Source: Perilla frutescens (taxonomy: Eukaryota; Streptophyta; Magnoliopsida; Lamiales; Lamiaceae). Taken from it: a stretch of DNA of 64,000 nucleotides. The stretch covers positions 72,375,380 to 72,439,379 of the forward strand of contig BRKX01000002.1 of the NCBI GenBank assembly GCA_026008535.1, in the 5' to 3' direction. Position numbers and translations under genes: made by a program. Shown here one piece after another: positions 12,709 to 25,472 of this stretch; position 1 is the stretch's first letter; every line of letters starts with the position of its first letter. The notes under the pieces were generated by a model. The model did no database searches and was not told the DNA's origin. It worked only from the letters and a program-made list of their open reading frames with translations.

Positions 12709-13713
12709 GGCCCCGTTTGGTTGACACGGAATCTGACTTGGGAAAGTAATCTGATTCTCTATTTTAACATTACTGTGTTTGGTTCATTTTTTTATGTAAT
12801 AAGGAAAGTAATCACATTCCTCAAAACAAGGAAAATTATGCAACTTTCCTGGATTCTGAATACCTACTCCAAGTAGGTATTCTTTTTCCTTGTTTTGGGG
12901 AATCTGGTATTAAATGATTTCATTGTTCGATTTCTTCATTTATTATTATTTATTTTTTTTATAAATTATTATTATGTTTTAAAATTGAAAAAATAAGATT
13001 TATTATTATCTTTTTTTTATTATTAATACTAAGTTTGGATTAAAAAATTTCAATAAAAAATGTGTAAAATAAAAAAAATAAAAAAAAATAGAAAATTTTA
13101 TAAATGAAAAAAACAAATTCAAAAATGTGATACTTTTTTTATTAAAGAAATTACGACCAAAATTCGACCATTTTATCAATTATTTTTTTGGCAATTCTAT
13201 CAAAATTACAATAATATCATTTTTGAGACAACATTGCGGACTAAGCGATGACAATACCATTGTCAATATAGATAATTTTGATTTCCAATTCAATAAAAAA
13301 ATATTTATATAGATAATTTTAATTTTCAATTCAATAAATAATATTTGGATCACCAATACAATATTTACCTTAATTGATTATTTTTTAGTGATATCATTTT
13401 ATTTAAATTGAAATAATATGTTGCATTCAATATCTGTAGTACTAATGCAAATTGACGAATTATACATTATATGGTTCGTAATTTAAAATTATAAATATTG
13501 GTAATATGAAATAAGATATAGTATATATTTTAACTATTTAATTATCTATTCTTGTTTAAATCTAATTCAATAATAAACAGAGAATCATTGCAATTTTCTT
13601 GTTGTGTTCCAAACACAGAATAAAGAATTTGTTAGTAATCATTTTCCTTAGAATCACATTCCCAGAAATCATATTCCCAAAAAACTTTACTTTCCTGCCA
13701 ACCAAACGAGTCC
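12709..13713. mobile_element. Harbinger/Tourist-like TIR element, about 1 kb, non-autonomous
   Basis: The left end reads GGCCCCGTTTGGTTGACA. The right end, read inwards, reads GGACTCGTTTGGTTGGCA, so the ends are inverted. ATA flanks both sides (12706-12708 and 13714-13716), a 3-bp duplication as in PIF/Harbinger elements. The inside is very AT-rich and encodes no transposase. A palindrome sits at 12858-12882 (GAATACCTACT, CCA, AGTAGGTATTC). Confidence 0.65.
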
Positions 13714-14018
13714 ATAGTGTTTTAGTATGTCCATTATTTTACCACCAACAATAGAAAACATATAGAAATTTAATACTCAAGAGGATTAATTACCTTAGAA
13801 AATAACGAATTTTGCAATTACAATATACTATAAAATGTAGTTAATTAACTTAGCTAATATAAACATTGTTTTGTTACGATAAAATGTAGTCAAAGCGGCG
13901 TCATTTTGATAGACATGTTGTGTAACGATCTGACTACTGAGCTGACAGTTGTCCCTACAGTCTTTCTGGCGTGCTTTGTACTCATTCGCACGCTATCTGA
14001 AAAACTTCTCAAGGGGTA

Positions 14019-14771
14019 CAATGTTTTTAAAACCGGACCAGATATCGAACCAATCAAATTACTGGTCACTGGTTCAACCGGACATCGAACGGATCAAATT
14101 ACTAGGTCACTGGTTCAATCGGTTGAACCGTTTTGAAAAAACCGAATAACCCATTATATGATATTTATATGTATATATACACACAATAAAACCTAATAAA
14201 AGTATACAAACTAATATGATTAATATATTAAATAAGTTTAAAGAATACGCCAAATTTATATCAATGCAAAGAAATAAAGTGTTTAATTTATCGATAATTA
14301 TTCCATAAGTTAAGTAGTTAAAATTATAATATTCATAAAAATAAATATTGCACATCAAATACAGAAATTCTAAATTTTGAGAAAATATATAATTACATGT
14401 CAAATAATTAAATATTAATTTTAATTACAAAGAACACTACACAATAACAATTAAAAACATTGTTAATCATTATTTCACAAGCCACTATTTTATATTTTAG
14501 TTTTTCTCTCCATTTATATTAATTCAAAAAAAATGTTAGATTAGATATTATTAAATATTTATTTTAATTACATGTTAAATATTGATTTTAATTAAAATTT
14601 AAATTTGTTATTTTCAATTAGTGCATATATGTATGTTATTAATATTAAAATAATAACATAAAAATTTATTAGCCCAATTGGTTGAGCACATGGTACAAAG
14701 CAAATTCTGGGTTCGAATCCTTCAAGGTAAGTCACATCTAAGGGAAGTCAGGTTCGGTTTTAAAAACACTG
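14019..14771. mobile_element. hAT-like non-autonomous TIR element
   Basis: The ends are inverted repeats: CAATGTTTTTAAAACCGG at the left and, read inwards, CAGTGTTTTTAAAACCGA at the right. These resemble plant hAT MITE termini. No clear 8-bp target duplication was found. Inside the left end, a segment containing ATCAAATTACT and GGTCACTGGTTCAA is duplicated (about 14055-14130). A tRNA-like A-box/B-box pair lies near the right end. Confidence 0.6.
14670..14720 (+). other. tRNA-like Pol III promoter boxes inside a hAT-like element
   Basis: TAGCCCAATTGG (14670-14681) fits an A box and GGTTCGAATCC (14710-14720) fits a B box, with near-normal spacing. There is no acceptor-stem pairing, so this is not an intact tRNA gene. 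It may be a SINE head or tRNA-derived sequence. Confidence 0.5.
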
Positions 14772-14795
14772 CATTCCACCATTGTCCCAGATCAA

Positions 14796-15128
14796 GCACC
14801 ACCAGAAAAGAAGATTCACCTTGTGACATAATTAAATAGCACTTATCAAATCTTTTAAGCTCTCCTTGACTATACAATGTCATTCTTATATAGCACCACC
14901 AGAAAAGACGATTCACGTTGTGACATAATTAAATAGCACTTATCAAATCTTTTAAGCTCATTCTTATATAGCACCACCAGAAAAGAAGATTCACCTTGTG
15001 ACATAATTAAATAGCACTTATCAAATCTTTTAAGCTCTCCTTGACTATACGTCTCATTCTTATATAGCCTCAGAATCCCCCTCTTTCGTTATTCTTGTAT
15101 AGCCTCAGAATCCCCCTCTTTCGTTTTG
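14796..15128. repeat. Tandem repeat: three units of about 97 bp plus two of 35 bp
   Basis: Units at 14796-14892, 14893-14970 (internally shortened) and 14971-15066 all begin GCACCACCAGAAAAGA and contain TAATTAAATAGCACTTATC. A second, shorter repeat starting GCCTCAGAATCCCCCTC follows at 15067 and 15102. Confidence 0.92.
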
Positions 15129-17674
15129 TATCCATTTTCATACATGACAATTCAAGTTGGATTAAAAATATTTATGTCTCAAAGATCACCTATATATCAT
15201 ATACTTTTATTTCAAAAATAATAATTCCACCAACCTAAGAATAAATAGCATCTCAAATTGAGCAGAGAATCATAAAGTAGACGAGATATGCACCGCACCT
15301 AGTATCAAAATAATTTATAAAATTTATTCAAAAACAGTTACAATCACTCTTTATTTAATTATTGGGTAATTAAAATAAATTACATATGAGTCTTTTCCTA
15401 AAATATTCCATGGTTAATTAAAACTACAATTGGAAGGACCTCTAGGATTTTATTTTAAAATCCATCAAACATATCAAGTATGTTCGTCTAGGTCCAAAAT
15501 TTATAGATCTCGTTCCCGAAGTCCAAACTTATATCATGGTATAATTTAAGGTCCGACATGGTGCTAATATGAAGTTTATCTTCGGACCTCAAGCTTAGGA
15601 GGATCAACATGATATTTGAGTAAAGTTTTAGCTATATAATAACTACAAGATGGGTTTGCTAATAAAACATTTGCGAAACATGTTTTAAATGTTTTCGACC
15701 ATACTTAATGAATTGAGATTTTTGCTCAAACATGAATATGATGTTTTCGCTCTTCGTGAATATGATTTGGCATGTATGATGAATTTTGGCAATGTTAAGT
15801 AATCACATAGGGTCGTCTACACGCATGGTTAATTGAGTGCATTAATATGTAATTAAATGTTGAATTGTTAGCCAAATGAAATGAAAAATATTTATACGCG
15901 ATTGGACAAACATGATAAACATGCTCACTGAGTGTTTTCTGGTACTCATATCTGTAAAATGTTTTACAGATATGAAGTGGTGGAGGCAGCCGACATGGAC
16001 ACATGGGTTCTGTTTGTTTTTGGACTGGGTCAAAAATATGTGTTTTAAATGTTGAATATTGATAATGGTTAATATCAGGTCATATTATGTTTCCGCTTAA
16101 TGTTTTGAATTATATTAAAGTACTATAAAACCTTATTTTATTTTGATGCTCTTTTGGACTTTTGAAATAATAGACTTTCCGCATTGACTAGTCGTGATTT
16201 AAACTTGCATGTGATTGTGTGTACTTTGGTTTGTGTCGCTGGAAATTATGAGACTCTAAAAGCCTCTCATTCGATCATAGGGCTAATTAAATTTGCAATT
16301 TTTCCTATATATTCCAAAAGGTAAGAATAGAAACTCAACTCAATTTACACAACTCAGGTGCATGTTGCGTATGTAAATGAAACATTTAGTTCGTTATAAT
16401 TTTGGTATTACACGAATTCGTTATTGAGATGATAAAGAATATCCAAGTAGGATATATATAACAAGCACGCCCAGTAGCAAACCAAAAAACACTATAGTTC
16501 CATCAAATTATTTATTTATTTAATTCCATAGATGCCTTTCATGTCACACACAATTAATCAACATCCCAAATGATTTATATATGGTGGAAATGAAATGAAA
16601 TTATATGTGTATATATATACATATAAAAAAGAAATGGTACAGTACAAACGTGGGGTTTCACATGACTGAATTTAGAGCACAGGCTGTGTTTAATTTCTGG
16701 AGGTGTTGGCAGAGAGTTACAATCTCATACCTCCCAATGGAAATAATAAAACGACACATTTTTAATCATAATTGGATACAACCATTTCCCAAGCAACTCT
16801 TCTCTTTCTGTTTTCTTCCCTTTCCCATCTCTTTGGCTTCTTCCCTCTTGGAATTTGTGCTTCGATTCTTTTCTTTTCTTTTTTTTTTTATTGTCTTTCT
16901 CCCCCCTATATATACATAACTTTTTTTAAAGAAATTAAATAAATAGTACTAATTAATTAATTAGATATTTCTTTATTTTATCCTTTCCGTTAACGAATAT
17001 GATCTGCATCTTCGTAGGAACCTTCTCTTCTCTTTTCTTTTATTTTTCTGAATGGAAATATGCCATATCACACACAATTCTTTAATTCAATTGTACTATT
17101 CAAGATAGTGATGACTCCACAAAATTGGACATTTGGAAAGTTGAAATGCGGGGAATCTTGTTTTTCTATGTAAAAATATGGCCCATTGCCAGACTAGGAG
17201 TCCCACTCTGCCTCATTTTCATATTTGCATGTAACATGGATCTAATTTCTTATTATATATATATATATATATATAATATTACAATTAAAAAAATCAAACA
17301 CTTATTTTATTACATTCATGAACTGATAGAAGGGACGGGAGTAGAAGAAATTAAACCGAGTGCTCGATATATCGAATTCAAGATCATTCATAGTTGAACT
17401 TGAAACTATGCATTGAAAGATTATAGAAAGTGCAGTGTGTGAATTTATATAGCTATGGCTATGGCACGTTTAATTTCAAGAAAACAAAAGGGAAACAAAA
17501 GAAATTTGTAATATCTCAGACATTAATTATAGGCAATTCGCTTTCTTGAGTGCACGCACGTTTGCATTAACACATGCCTGTTGAAAGAAAGAAAGAAAGA
17601 AGAAATATTAATTAACTGTCTTTTCTTCTTCTTCTTCGATCGATCTTCTCCAGCTGTGAATTTTGGTGTTGAAA
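15129..17674. other. AT-rich intergenic DNA
   Basis: No gene is supported. The open frames here have no recognisable domain. An (AT)n microsatellite lies at about 17256-17275. The last part is probably the 3' UTR and flank of the HD-Zip gene. Confidence 0.6.
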
Positions 17675-18852
17675 TCAATGGAAATTCTGCTGTTGATCCG
17701 ACCACGGCCAAAATTCTTGATTTTCCTCGATGCTTCCAAACATGTTGCCGAAGCACTCGTTGGAAACGGGGAGGTTATGATGATGATGATCTGGCGGTCT
17801 AGATGAGCTGTGGACGAGCTGTGTTAGAGTTGGAGCCGTCGGAAAAATGGCGGCGGTGGCGGCGGCGGTGTGTTTGTTCCGTTGATGATTGTTGTACATT
17901 AATGCGTTGTTGTTCGTTGTTGATGATGTCTTGAGGTTGACTTCACAACTAGTCTCACTTCCATTGCTCCAAGAACCCTCGTTTTCTTTGTTCAGATTGA
18001 TCGCTCCCGATCCGCCCGACTCTCTCGTTTTCAGACCCAACAACTGCAACCGCAATCGAGTTAGCTAGGTCAGAATACGAGATGAAACACTATTTAATTA
18101 ATTATTTTTCAGCCGGAAACCCATTCAAGAAAACCTAATTTTCTTACTAACAATGCAAAACGAGCCTTATAATAGAACTTATCAAATAAATTACATATTG
18201 ATCATGCACATAATTATAGGTTATATATATATATATATATATATATGGAAGAAAGAAGTAGTGTTAGTATGATGGATCGACCTGTGTTTGAAGCTTTTTG
18301 TTGTGAGATTTGAGGGCATCATTGTCAGCTTTGAGGGCTTCAAACTGTCTCTTGAGAATATCATAATCCTTCTCCAATTGCTTGGTTTTCCAACGGGCCC
18401 TTCGATTTTGGAACCAAATAGCAATCTGTCGAGGCTGAAGGCCCAAGGCCCGAGCAAGCTGCATTTTGCGTTCGGGCTCGAGCTTATTGCCTAATTCAAA
18501 GCTCTTTTCCAAGGCCTTAACCTGCTCCAAGTTCAGCCTCCTCTTCTTCTCCCCCAGCATTTGCGACCCGTCGTCTGAACCGTCGTCGTCGGGCTGAAAT
18601 TCCTCGGCCCGATCCATCCCTGAGAACGACATGGATCTCCTCATCAAGAACTCCGGAACACCTGCAACCAGGCCATTAAATAAATAAATAAATTTCAAGA
18701 ATTAGATATATATATATCACAAATTAAAGGGAATTTTAATTTGAACAGGAAATCAAATAAAACCCTATTATTATTATTTTTTCATATATGGTACCATGGA
18801 AATCTTCATGATTTCTGAACATGGATTCTGCTGTAGCTGGGACAAAGGCCAT
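17675..18852 (-). CDS. Class I HD-Zip transcription factor (ATHB13/23/3/20 group)
   Basis: Three exons: 18852-18795, 18661-18282 and 18043-17675 (TGA). The total is 807 nt, giving 268 aa in one frame. The start MAFVPATAESMF is followed by FLMRRSMSF and an acidic stretch. The homeodomain spans about residues 58-112 (EKKRRLNLEQVKALEKSF to WFQNRRARWKTKQ, recognition helix at 98-110). A leucine zipper continues at about 115-155. The intron after residue 146 falls inside the zipper. The C terminus ends with the aromatic/acidic motif EFWPWSDQQQ, an AHA-like activation motif of this group. It is a nuclear factor that binds pseudopalindromic CAATNATTG sites as a dimer and acts in growth and stress responses in relatives. 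RRSMSF favours the ATHB3/20 side, but the exact orthologue cannot be fixed from sequence alone. Confidence 0.96.
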
Positions 18853-19075
18853 GATAGTAGTGAAGAATATTTTTCACACAGTGTGTGTGTGAATTGAAGG
18901 AGTGAAGTTTGAGGGTGAATATGATGAGGGCCTATGGGGAGAGATTTTGGAGAGAGAACATGGGTGGCAAGACTGGAGTCTGGAAGCCAGCGATAATCTC
19001 TGTTCAGACAGAAGGAGAGAGAGAGAGAGAGACAGAAAGAGAGAGAGAGAACATGAATGAAGTGTTATTTATTGC
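18853..19075 (-). promoter_or_regulatory. CT-rich leader upstream of the HD-Zip gene
   Basis: On the gene strand, 19050-19015 is an interrupted (CT)n tract about 160 bp before the ATG. An AT-rich TATA-like stretch (AATAAATAA) lies just upstream at about 19062-19070. This arrangement suggests the transcription start lies in or near the CT tract. Confidence 0.5.
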
Positions 19076-20645
19076 TCAAAGATTCTAGCTTTGGTTTACC
19101 TGTCCGAATTATATTAATCTTTTTATCCTGTGTTTTGATATCATAACATCTGACATATGATCATTACTGCAATAATATGCAAAATTTAAATATATGTGGT
19201 AAAAAAAAAGAGTCACAAATTATGTTTGGATAACATAATAAATGCAGAGCTAGCGTTGCTGCAATTTAGCGGTATACATATATATTGAGATTCGAAATAA
19301 AAATAAAAATAAAAATTAAGAATCTTGCAAAATTGATGATAAGTTATGTCAGGACTGTATATATAATTGAAATAAATCACATGCATTGCACCCCGATACA
19401 TATAATTTGACATTCTGCTATTTTCAGTGAATTTCACCGATTTAAATCGTTCCCATCCAGCTGATTTTAACATTATTAATGCATGTATGTATGTTTTATC
19501 ATTTATAGTATGAAAAGTCTACATAAATCTCTTCTTCAATTCTTTTTATTTTTTATTTTTTGAAAAAGAAAAAAAAAAGTTAAAACACTCGCAAGTGGCA
19601 TCGCACGACTGTCGATCGACTGTTACATTTGAAATTAATTCAAGCAAATTAAAATCACATAATTATAAGTGAACAATAGACGATCGAATTCATCCGATTT
19701 ATATATATAGGAGTATTTGTACGTACAATTGAATTATAAAATTTTAACTATGTGATGTGTGGATTGTTGCCGATGAAATACTGCTTTGATCTTTCCTTTG
19801 AATATGTAGCGCAATATCTCTTTATCCCAATTTTTTAATTAATATAGAAAGTTCTTGAACTTATTTTAATTATATTAATTAGAAAATTCTTGATTGATCC
19901 ACTTTGTTTCAGTGGAAAGGGACAGAAAAATAACTCGTAAAGACGATAATTATAGCATTAAAAAATTGCACTCATATCGATTTCGAGCACCTTTCAACAT
20001 CATCGTCGACTCAAATAGTTTCTATTATTTTTATCAGAATTATTGATGCTTTAACTCTTATTTTATTGTCATTGCTAAACCTTGAACGTGAAATAATTGG
20101 AGAAATTCAAAGGAATGTCTACAATTGACACCTAAAATTAATTAACTATTAATTTTTATATTATGTTGATATCGTGGTCTGTTTTTCTTTTGGAATAACG
20201 ATCACCCCTTATGTGCTAAATTGATAACATGAAGATATATACTAATTATATTTAGCACAATAATTAAGAATGAAAATGGAAATTAATCTCTAGCTTGAAG
20301 TAAAGATTTAGGTTGAATTTTCGCAATTAATTATAAATCCAAGATTTAATGAGTATATATAGTCTTTTTGGCTTCTTAGACCAAAAAACTAACTGCTATT
20401 ATAGTTATGGTGGTTTCTTATATATGCCAGCGTTTAATGTTAAAATAACACAACCCTTGCGATATATTCTTAAAATAAAACTAAAATATAATACGAAATT
20501 TAATATAAGATCTAGATTAGTTATCAATATTGGGCTATTGGCTCCTTTATTTTGTAACCACACTGATTATACATTAATTATAATCAACATAAAAATTAGA
20601 TCGAACTTATACAATATGGTTCCACAAATCAAAGTCATATAAACT
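19076..20645. other. AT-rich intergenic DNA upstream of the HD-Zip gene
   Basis: No gene is seen. The stretch probably includes the distal promoter of the HD-Zip gene. Confidence 0.55.
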
Positions 20646-20894
20646 GCTCCCTCCGTTTTTTAATAAATATCATTTTGAATAAATGCACACATATTAATGA
20701 AAAATCAAATACCTTATATATGTGAATATATTAAGTGAATTAAATATATATATATATATATATGAGTGTTTAATTTGAATGTATTAAATGAGGGTAAATA
20801 TAAGAAAAATATGAATTTTTCACCTTAATTGTGTAGAATGACACCCTTTTTATGCAACAAAACTAAAGTGATATAATGACATTTATTCAGAATT
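20646..20894. mobile_element. Stowaway-like MITE, one end degraded
   Basis: The left end reads CTCCCTCCGTTTTTTAATAA, the usual Stowaway terminus. Body motifs match the intact copy at 21658-21914 (a block with GTAGAATGACA and a closing ATGACATTTATTC). The right terminus is not recognisable. An (AT)n run lies inside at about 20744-20763. Confidence 0.7.
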
Positions 20895-21657
20895 AATATA
20901 TGGAATATATATTTATCAGTTTCAAGCTGTTTTTTGTATCCCCATGCATTGAGTGAAAATCGTATATATCATGCCACTTAACATATAGCCAATCAATATT
21001 TTGGCAAGAAAGTTGTGTGACCAATACATTTAATATCGTGCCTACAAAAACCGTGTTGAATTTTGACAAATTAGATCATTAATGATGCATGATGGGCTAA
21101 ATAGTAAATATATATGATTGGCTATATATGTTTAGGCGTTAATGATGAATTAATTCATGCCTAAACTATCATCCTTTACGAGTTTTGATAGACCTAAATC
21201 TTAACCGTGTGGACTAAATATAGTGTTGAATGCCAAAAAGGGTGTGGATTACGCTGCAAAAAGCAGCAATCGGAGCAACGAATTATACTTCCAAAATAGA
21301 ATGTTACAGCCTCTCTCTACAATTTTAATATTCATCATTTTTCAATTAAAAAAAATGATGAAGTTAGAAATATATGGGTGTTAGGCAAAACGTTAGAGAA
21401 ATTCTAGAAATTTTCAATGGCAACAAAGAAATGAATTCCTTAAGCAAACAAGCCTACGAAAGTTGGGTGAAACCTAAAGCACCCAAACATGGCATAGAAA
21501 TTGCACTCATTCCATAGTAACCACAAATGTCTCTCTCTTGTGTGGACTATTTTTTTATATATGCGACACTATAGTATTATAGTTTGGTGTAATTTAATAT
21601 AATAATAGTATTTAAGCTCGGCAAAGAAACAAAAAATAATTATATTTAAGTTCAATA

Positions 21658-21914
21658 CTCCCTCCGTTCCACAATAAGTGTCATTCTAACACTTTAATTT
21701 TGTTTCACAAAAAATATCATTCTACACAATCAAGATAAAAATTTCACATTTTATCGGATTTGCCTTCATTTAATGCATTCAAACAATCATATTTAATTCA
21801 TTTAATGTATTCACATAAGGGTGTTTAAAGTAATTTGATTATCTAATTAATTTATTTATATTATTAATATGTGTGTATTCATTCATAATGACACTTATTA
21901 AAAAACGGAGGGAG
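21658..21914. mobile_element. Stowaway MITE with TA target duplication
   Basis: The left end is CTCCCTCCGTTCCACAATAA. The right end reads inwards as CTCCCTCCGTTTTTTAATAA. TA flanks both sides (21656-21657 and 21915-21916). This is a complete Tc1/mariner-derived MITE of 257 bp with no coding capacity. Confidence 0.93.
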
Positions 21915-21916
21915 TA

Positions 21917-23190
21917 TATAGCTACATGCATGGGAAAATGGCTTCATGCCTATAATCTCTTCCAGATGCATATATATTTGTTCGTTAATTCGAATTATAC
22001 GGTATAAGTTGTATGCCATCAATCTAATTATGAAAACATCATATATGTAAAACAAAACAAAACATATACGTATAATTAAACTTGTGGCACAGTGTGTACG
22101 TAGGAGTCTTGTGTCAAATTATTCCACAGATCAAGATTTATCGGAGAATTCCCGTATTAAATTAAATTCAACACGCGTAAATCATAAATATATCATCAAA
22201 TCATATGAGCTTAAATCCAAATATGAATATGGTGCGATGAATCCTTAAGCCGTGATGGCATAAATTTTTGTGTAGTTAAATTGTGTGTGGAGAGGGGTAT
22301 TATATGGGAGCTGGTTGTGGCCTAAAAATAAGCAAAATTCACATGGGGACCTTAGTTGGAATGTTTTGTGTTGTGGGTTGGGAATCCTGGTGTCACAATT
22401 TTTATTTTTGTTTTTATTTTTAATTTTTCTCTCACATGCTGCCCTCCCCCTCATCCCCATGTGCTCTCCCCCTATTTAAATTATCCTCTCTATTTTCTTT
22501 CAACCAATCACGTTACGCCAAAACTTCCTACTAAATAAATTATTCAAATCTTGGGTTTTTTTTTTCCAACTACTACTCACCCATTGGACAAAAAACTAAG
22601 ACCAAAATGGAGCATTTTTTTTTTCATGTTTCATTTTTAAACAAGCTTAATTACTTCGATTTTTATTTTCATTTTCTTAATTATATTATCACATATGAAA
22701 TGCGGATGAGATCCTCTCATGCAAATTACATGTGTCAATCGTATGCTAACATTAAAATTATTTAGTTTTAATAATATTTTTCACACAAATAAAATATATT
22801 ATATATATATTATAACTAATTCCAAATACTATTTAATGTTCAAAATTAAAATTTTAAAAGAATTATATACCCTAAGTTTGGAATAATCAATCCCAAAAAT
22901 TAATTACATTAACTAAAAATGAAAATTAAATTCTAAAAATAATTATAACACATAATTAGGTGGAATAAACCCTAAATGATAATGTAAACTCATACTGAAT
23001 AAAAAAAAAACTTAAAATTGAAGAAAAAATGAATAAAATAATAATTTTGATATTTGGTATACGGTTGGCACACACAACTTTGGATTAAAGAATCTCATGT
23101 GGACGAAACGAGGGGAGTCTATACATTCTATTCCAATTATTGGATTTACGCTATATGTTTTAAAAAATTCGATATTTATCCACTAAAAAA
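21917..23190. other. AT-rich intergenic DNA
   Basis: No gene is supported. About 22430-22500 is a C-rich stretch followed by TATTTAAAT. It looks promoter-like, but no coding region follows on the + strand. Confidence 0.5.
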
Positions 23191-23490
23191 ATGGGGAAAG
23201 GTGCAAATAAAAAAAACACCCCAACGTTTAGGGTGGAAGGCAGATTCACTGTTAAGGTTATTTTTGGAGCAAATAACACCCTAATGTTTACAAAAAAGTG
23301 CAAATCCCACCTCCCCTACCCAAAAATAGTATTTTTGTTCAAAAATATAGAAATTTATTTTTTTTTTCATATTTTTCATCACTAAAAAATAATAATTTTT
23401 ATAGGATGAAATTTATTAAAAAAACTTACATGTATTTTTCATACATTTTTAATAATTTTCATTCACAAAAATACAAATTCAATTAAACTC

Positions 23491-23573
<83 letters not shown>

Positions 23574-24136
23574 AGTGATGATGATTTTAGGTCTATATTT
23601 AAAGAAGATTATAATTTTTAAAAAATGAAAATTATACAAAATAAATATTTTTTAGTGATGGAAAAAATCATAAATAAAATGGAATTTTGCACAAAAAAAA
23701 CACTATTTGTTCAAAAATATAGAAAATTTATTTTCATACTTAAAAAATAATATTTTTTTATAGGATAAAATTTATTAAAAAAACTTACATGTATTTTTTC
23801 CTTACATTTTTTAATAAATTTTATGCACAAATATTCAAACTCAAACTCAATAATAATAATGATGATGATGATGGTGATGATTTTAGGTCTATATTTAAAG
23901 AGGAAATATAATTTAAAAAAAATGAAATTTTATACAAAAATAAATATTTTTTTAGTGTTGGGAAAAAAATCATGAATAAAATGGTATTTTGCACAAAAAA
24001 CACTATTTTTTGAGAGGGGAGAGGAAATTTGCACTATTTGAAAAATGTTAGGGTAGTATTTGCTCTAAACAAAACGTTAAGGGTGAATTTGCTTCTCCAT
24101 GTAAACGTTAGGGGTGTATTTGGATCTTTTTCGCAA
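23191..24136. mobile_element. Long-TIR non-autonomous element with an internal duplication
   Basis: The first ~115 bp and the last ~115 bp are inverted copies. Both ends hold, in order, GTGCAAAT/TCCAAAT, ACACCCC, AACGTTTA, GCAAAT, ACCCTAA and GTGCAAAT. Between them lie two direct copies of a ~300-370 bp unit (about 23335-23705 and 23706-24010). Each unit has ATAGGATGAAATTTATTAAA or a near copy, AAACTTACATGTATTTTT, and GATTTTAGGTCTATATTTAA. The first unit contains an expanded (AAT)n tract. No transposase is encoded. Confidence 0.7.
23491..23572. repeat. (AAT)n microsatellite
   Basis: About 27 AAT units. The sister copy of the surrounding unit, near 23850, has only about four before a GAT run. 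Confidence 0.97.
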
Positions 24137-25459
24137 AATAAAATAAAATTAAGTAAGCATGATAGAAATTCAATAGTTATAATGGGAAATTTAATACACG
24201 GTTCGAATAAGATCTCACCCGCGGGCTCGGCGGGATAGGATAAACCGTTCTTAGTTCACGGATTAAAATACTATAATTACAGGGAAAAAAATGGATGTTT
24301 GTGTCTAATTGTACTAAAATTTAATCGTGATATTTCGCAATTTTTTGTAAATAAATTTTGTTATCGCGACCACGAATACTTCAATCATTGCGTCAAATTG
24401 GTATGATATGTTTCTATATAATTATCGTAATCAATTTGGACAAGGATGACAAGTTGATCCTAAATAGCCCAATTATTTTTGTGGATCAAAACTAAAACAA
24501 TTGGGCCTGATGATCTATTGAAGCGAGAAACAAGCTATTAATTAAATCTTGGGCTCCAAATTTATCATCCGACAATGATGACATTAGATGGGGATAGTTA
24601 AAGCCTTGTTTGAAAATTGATTTGTTGAAAAGATAAATTATAAATTATATTAGAACGTTCCTTCGTGTTCAAGCTCTTATACAAAGTGTTCGAGCTTTGT
24701 TGGACTAATAAAGGAAATATGTGGTGCAATTTAAATTGTCTTGAAGTTATTGATTATTTTTTATTTAATTTATTTTTTTCACTCATACATCCGACCTGTG
24801 ATATTGAGTAGATTTAAACTCGTGATCTTTGATCATTTTATTTATTATTTGTAATTGAAAAAAAAAGCAAGAACCGTGAATGGATAGAGACATATAATTT
24901 GTTTGATTGGCGCAATTAATGGACTAAAGTTACTATTATATCGCAAGAAAATTGATTTACACCATTTGTTTTAGGAAAATTTTATTTGTAGTTTTTTTTT
25001 ACTTGCACACCCGATCGATATAATGGGCTAAGCTAGCCCCTTTACTTCAAAATCTAAAACAAAAGGAGAGAGAGAAAAGAAAACTCACAGCATCATGGAT
25101 TAATCGTTAACATTCGTTGTAGTATATGATTTTCCTTTGGACGAAACATGAAGCATCATTTTTCACTGACTGATAATGCTAATATTTATATTGACTTTAT
25201 TTATTTGTATATTGGAGAAAGGGGGGCTTTATATATGTGAAACTCCAAATTATCTAATTGCAATGTGTTCTTTAAATGATTTACGTCAAATTGTTGGAGA
25301 CATTTATTAAATTGGTTGAATATATAATCCGGCAATTTTATTATGTCTCGGTGATCAAATACGTATCTCTTATTACAACTATATAGTATTGCATCTATAC
25401 GATGCACGTTCACAACATCTTTATAAACCTCCCAGTTGTAACATGAGTTGTCTATTGCA
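24137..25459. other. AT-rich intergenic DNA
   Basis: No gene is supported. An open frame on the - strand at 25201-25503 runs into the LINE fragment and has no recognisable domain. Confidence 0.5.
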
Positions 25460-25472
25460 TATTTGCATGATG

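Noticed and set aside
14670..14720. Possible tRNA gene
   Set aside because: A and B boxes are present but there is no matching acceptor or anticodon stem. It lies within a hAT-like element.
16605..16919. 104-aa open frame on the + strand
   Set aside because: Low-complexity Phe/Leu/Ser tail from a TC-rich stretch, with no domain or splice context.
23491..23572. Possible CRISPR-like or regular array
   Set aside because: Uninterrupted AAT microsatellite without spacers, in a plant genome.
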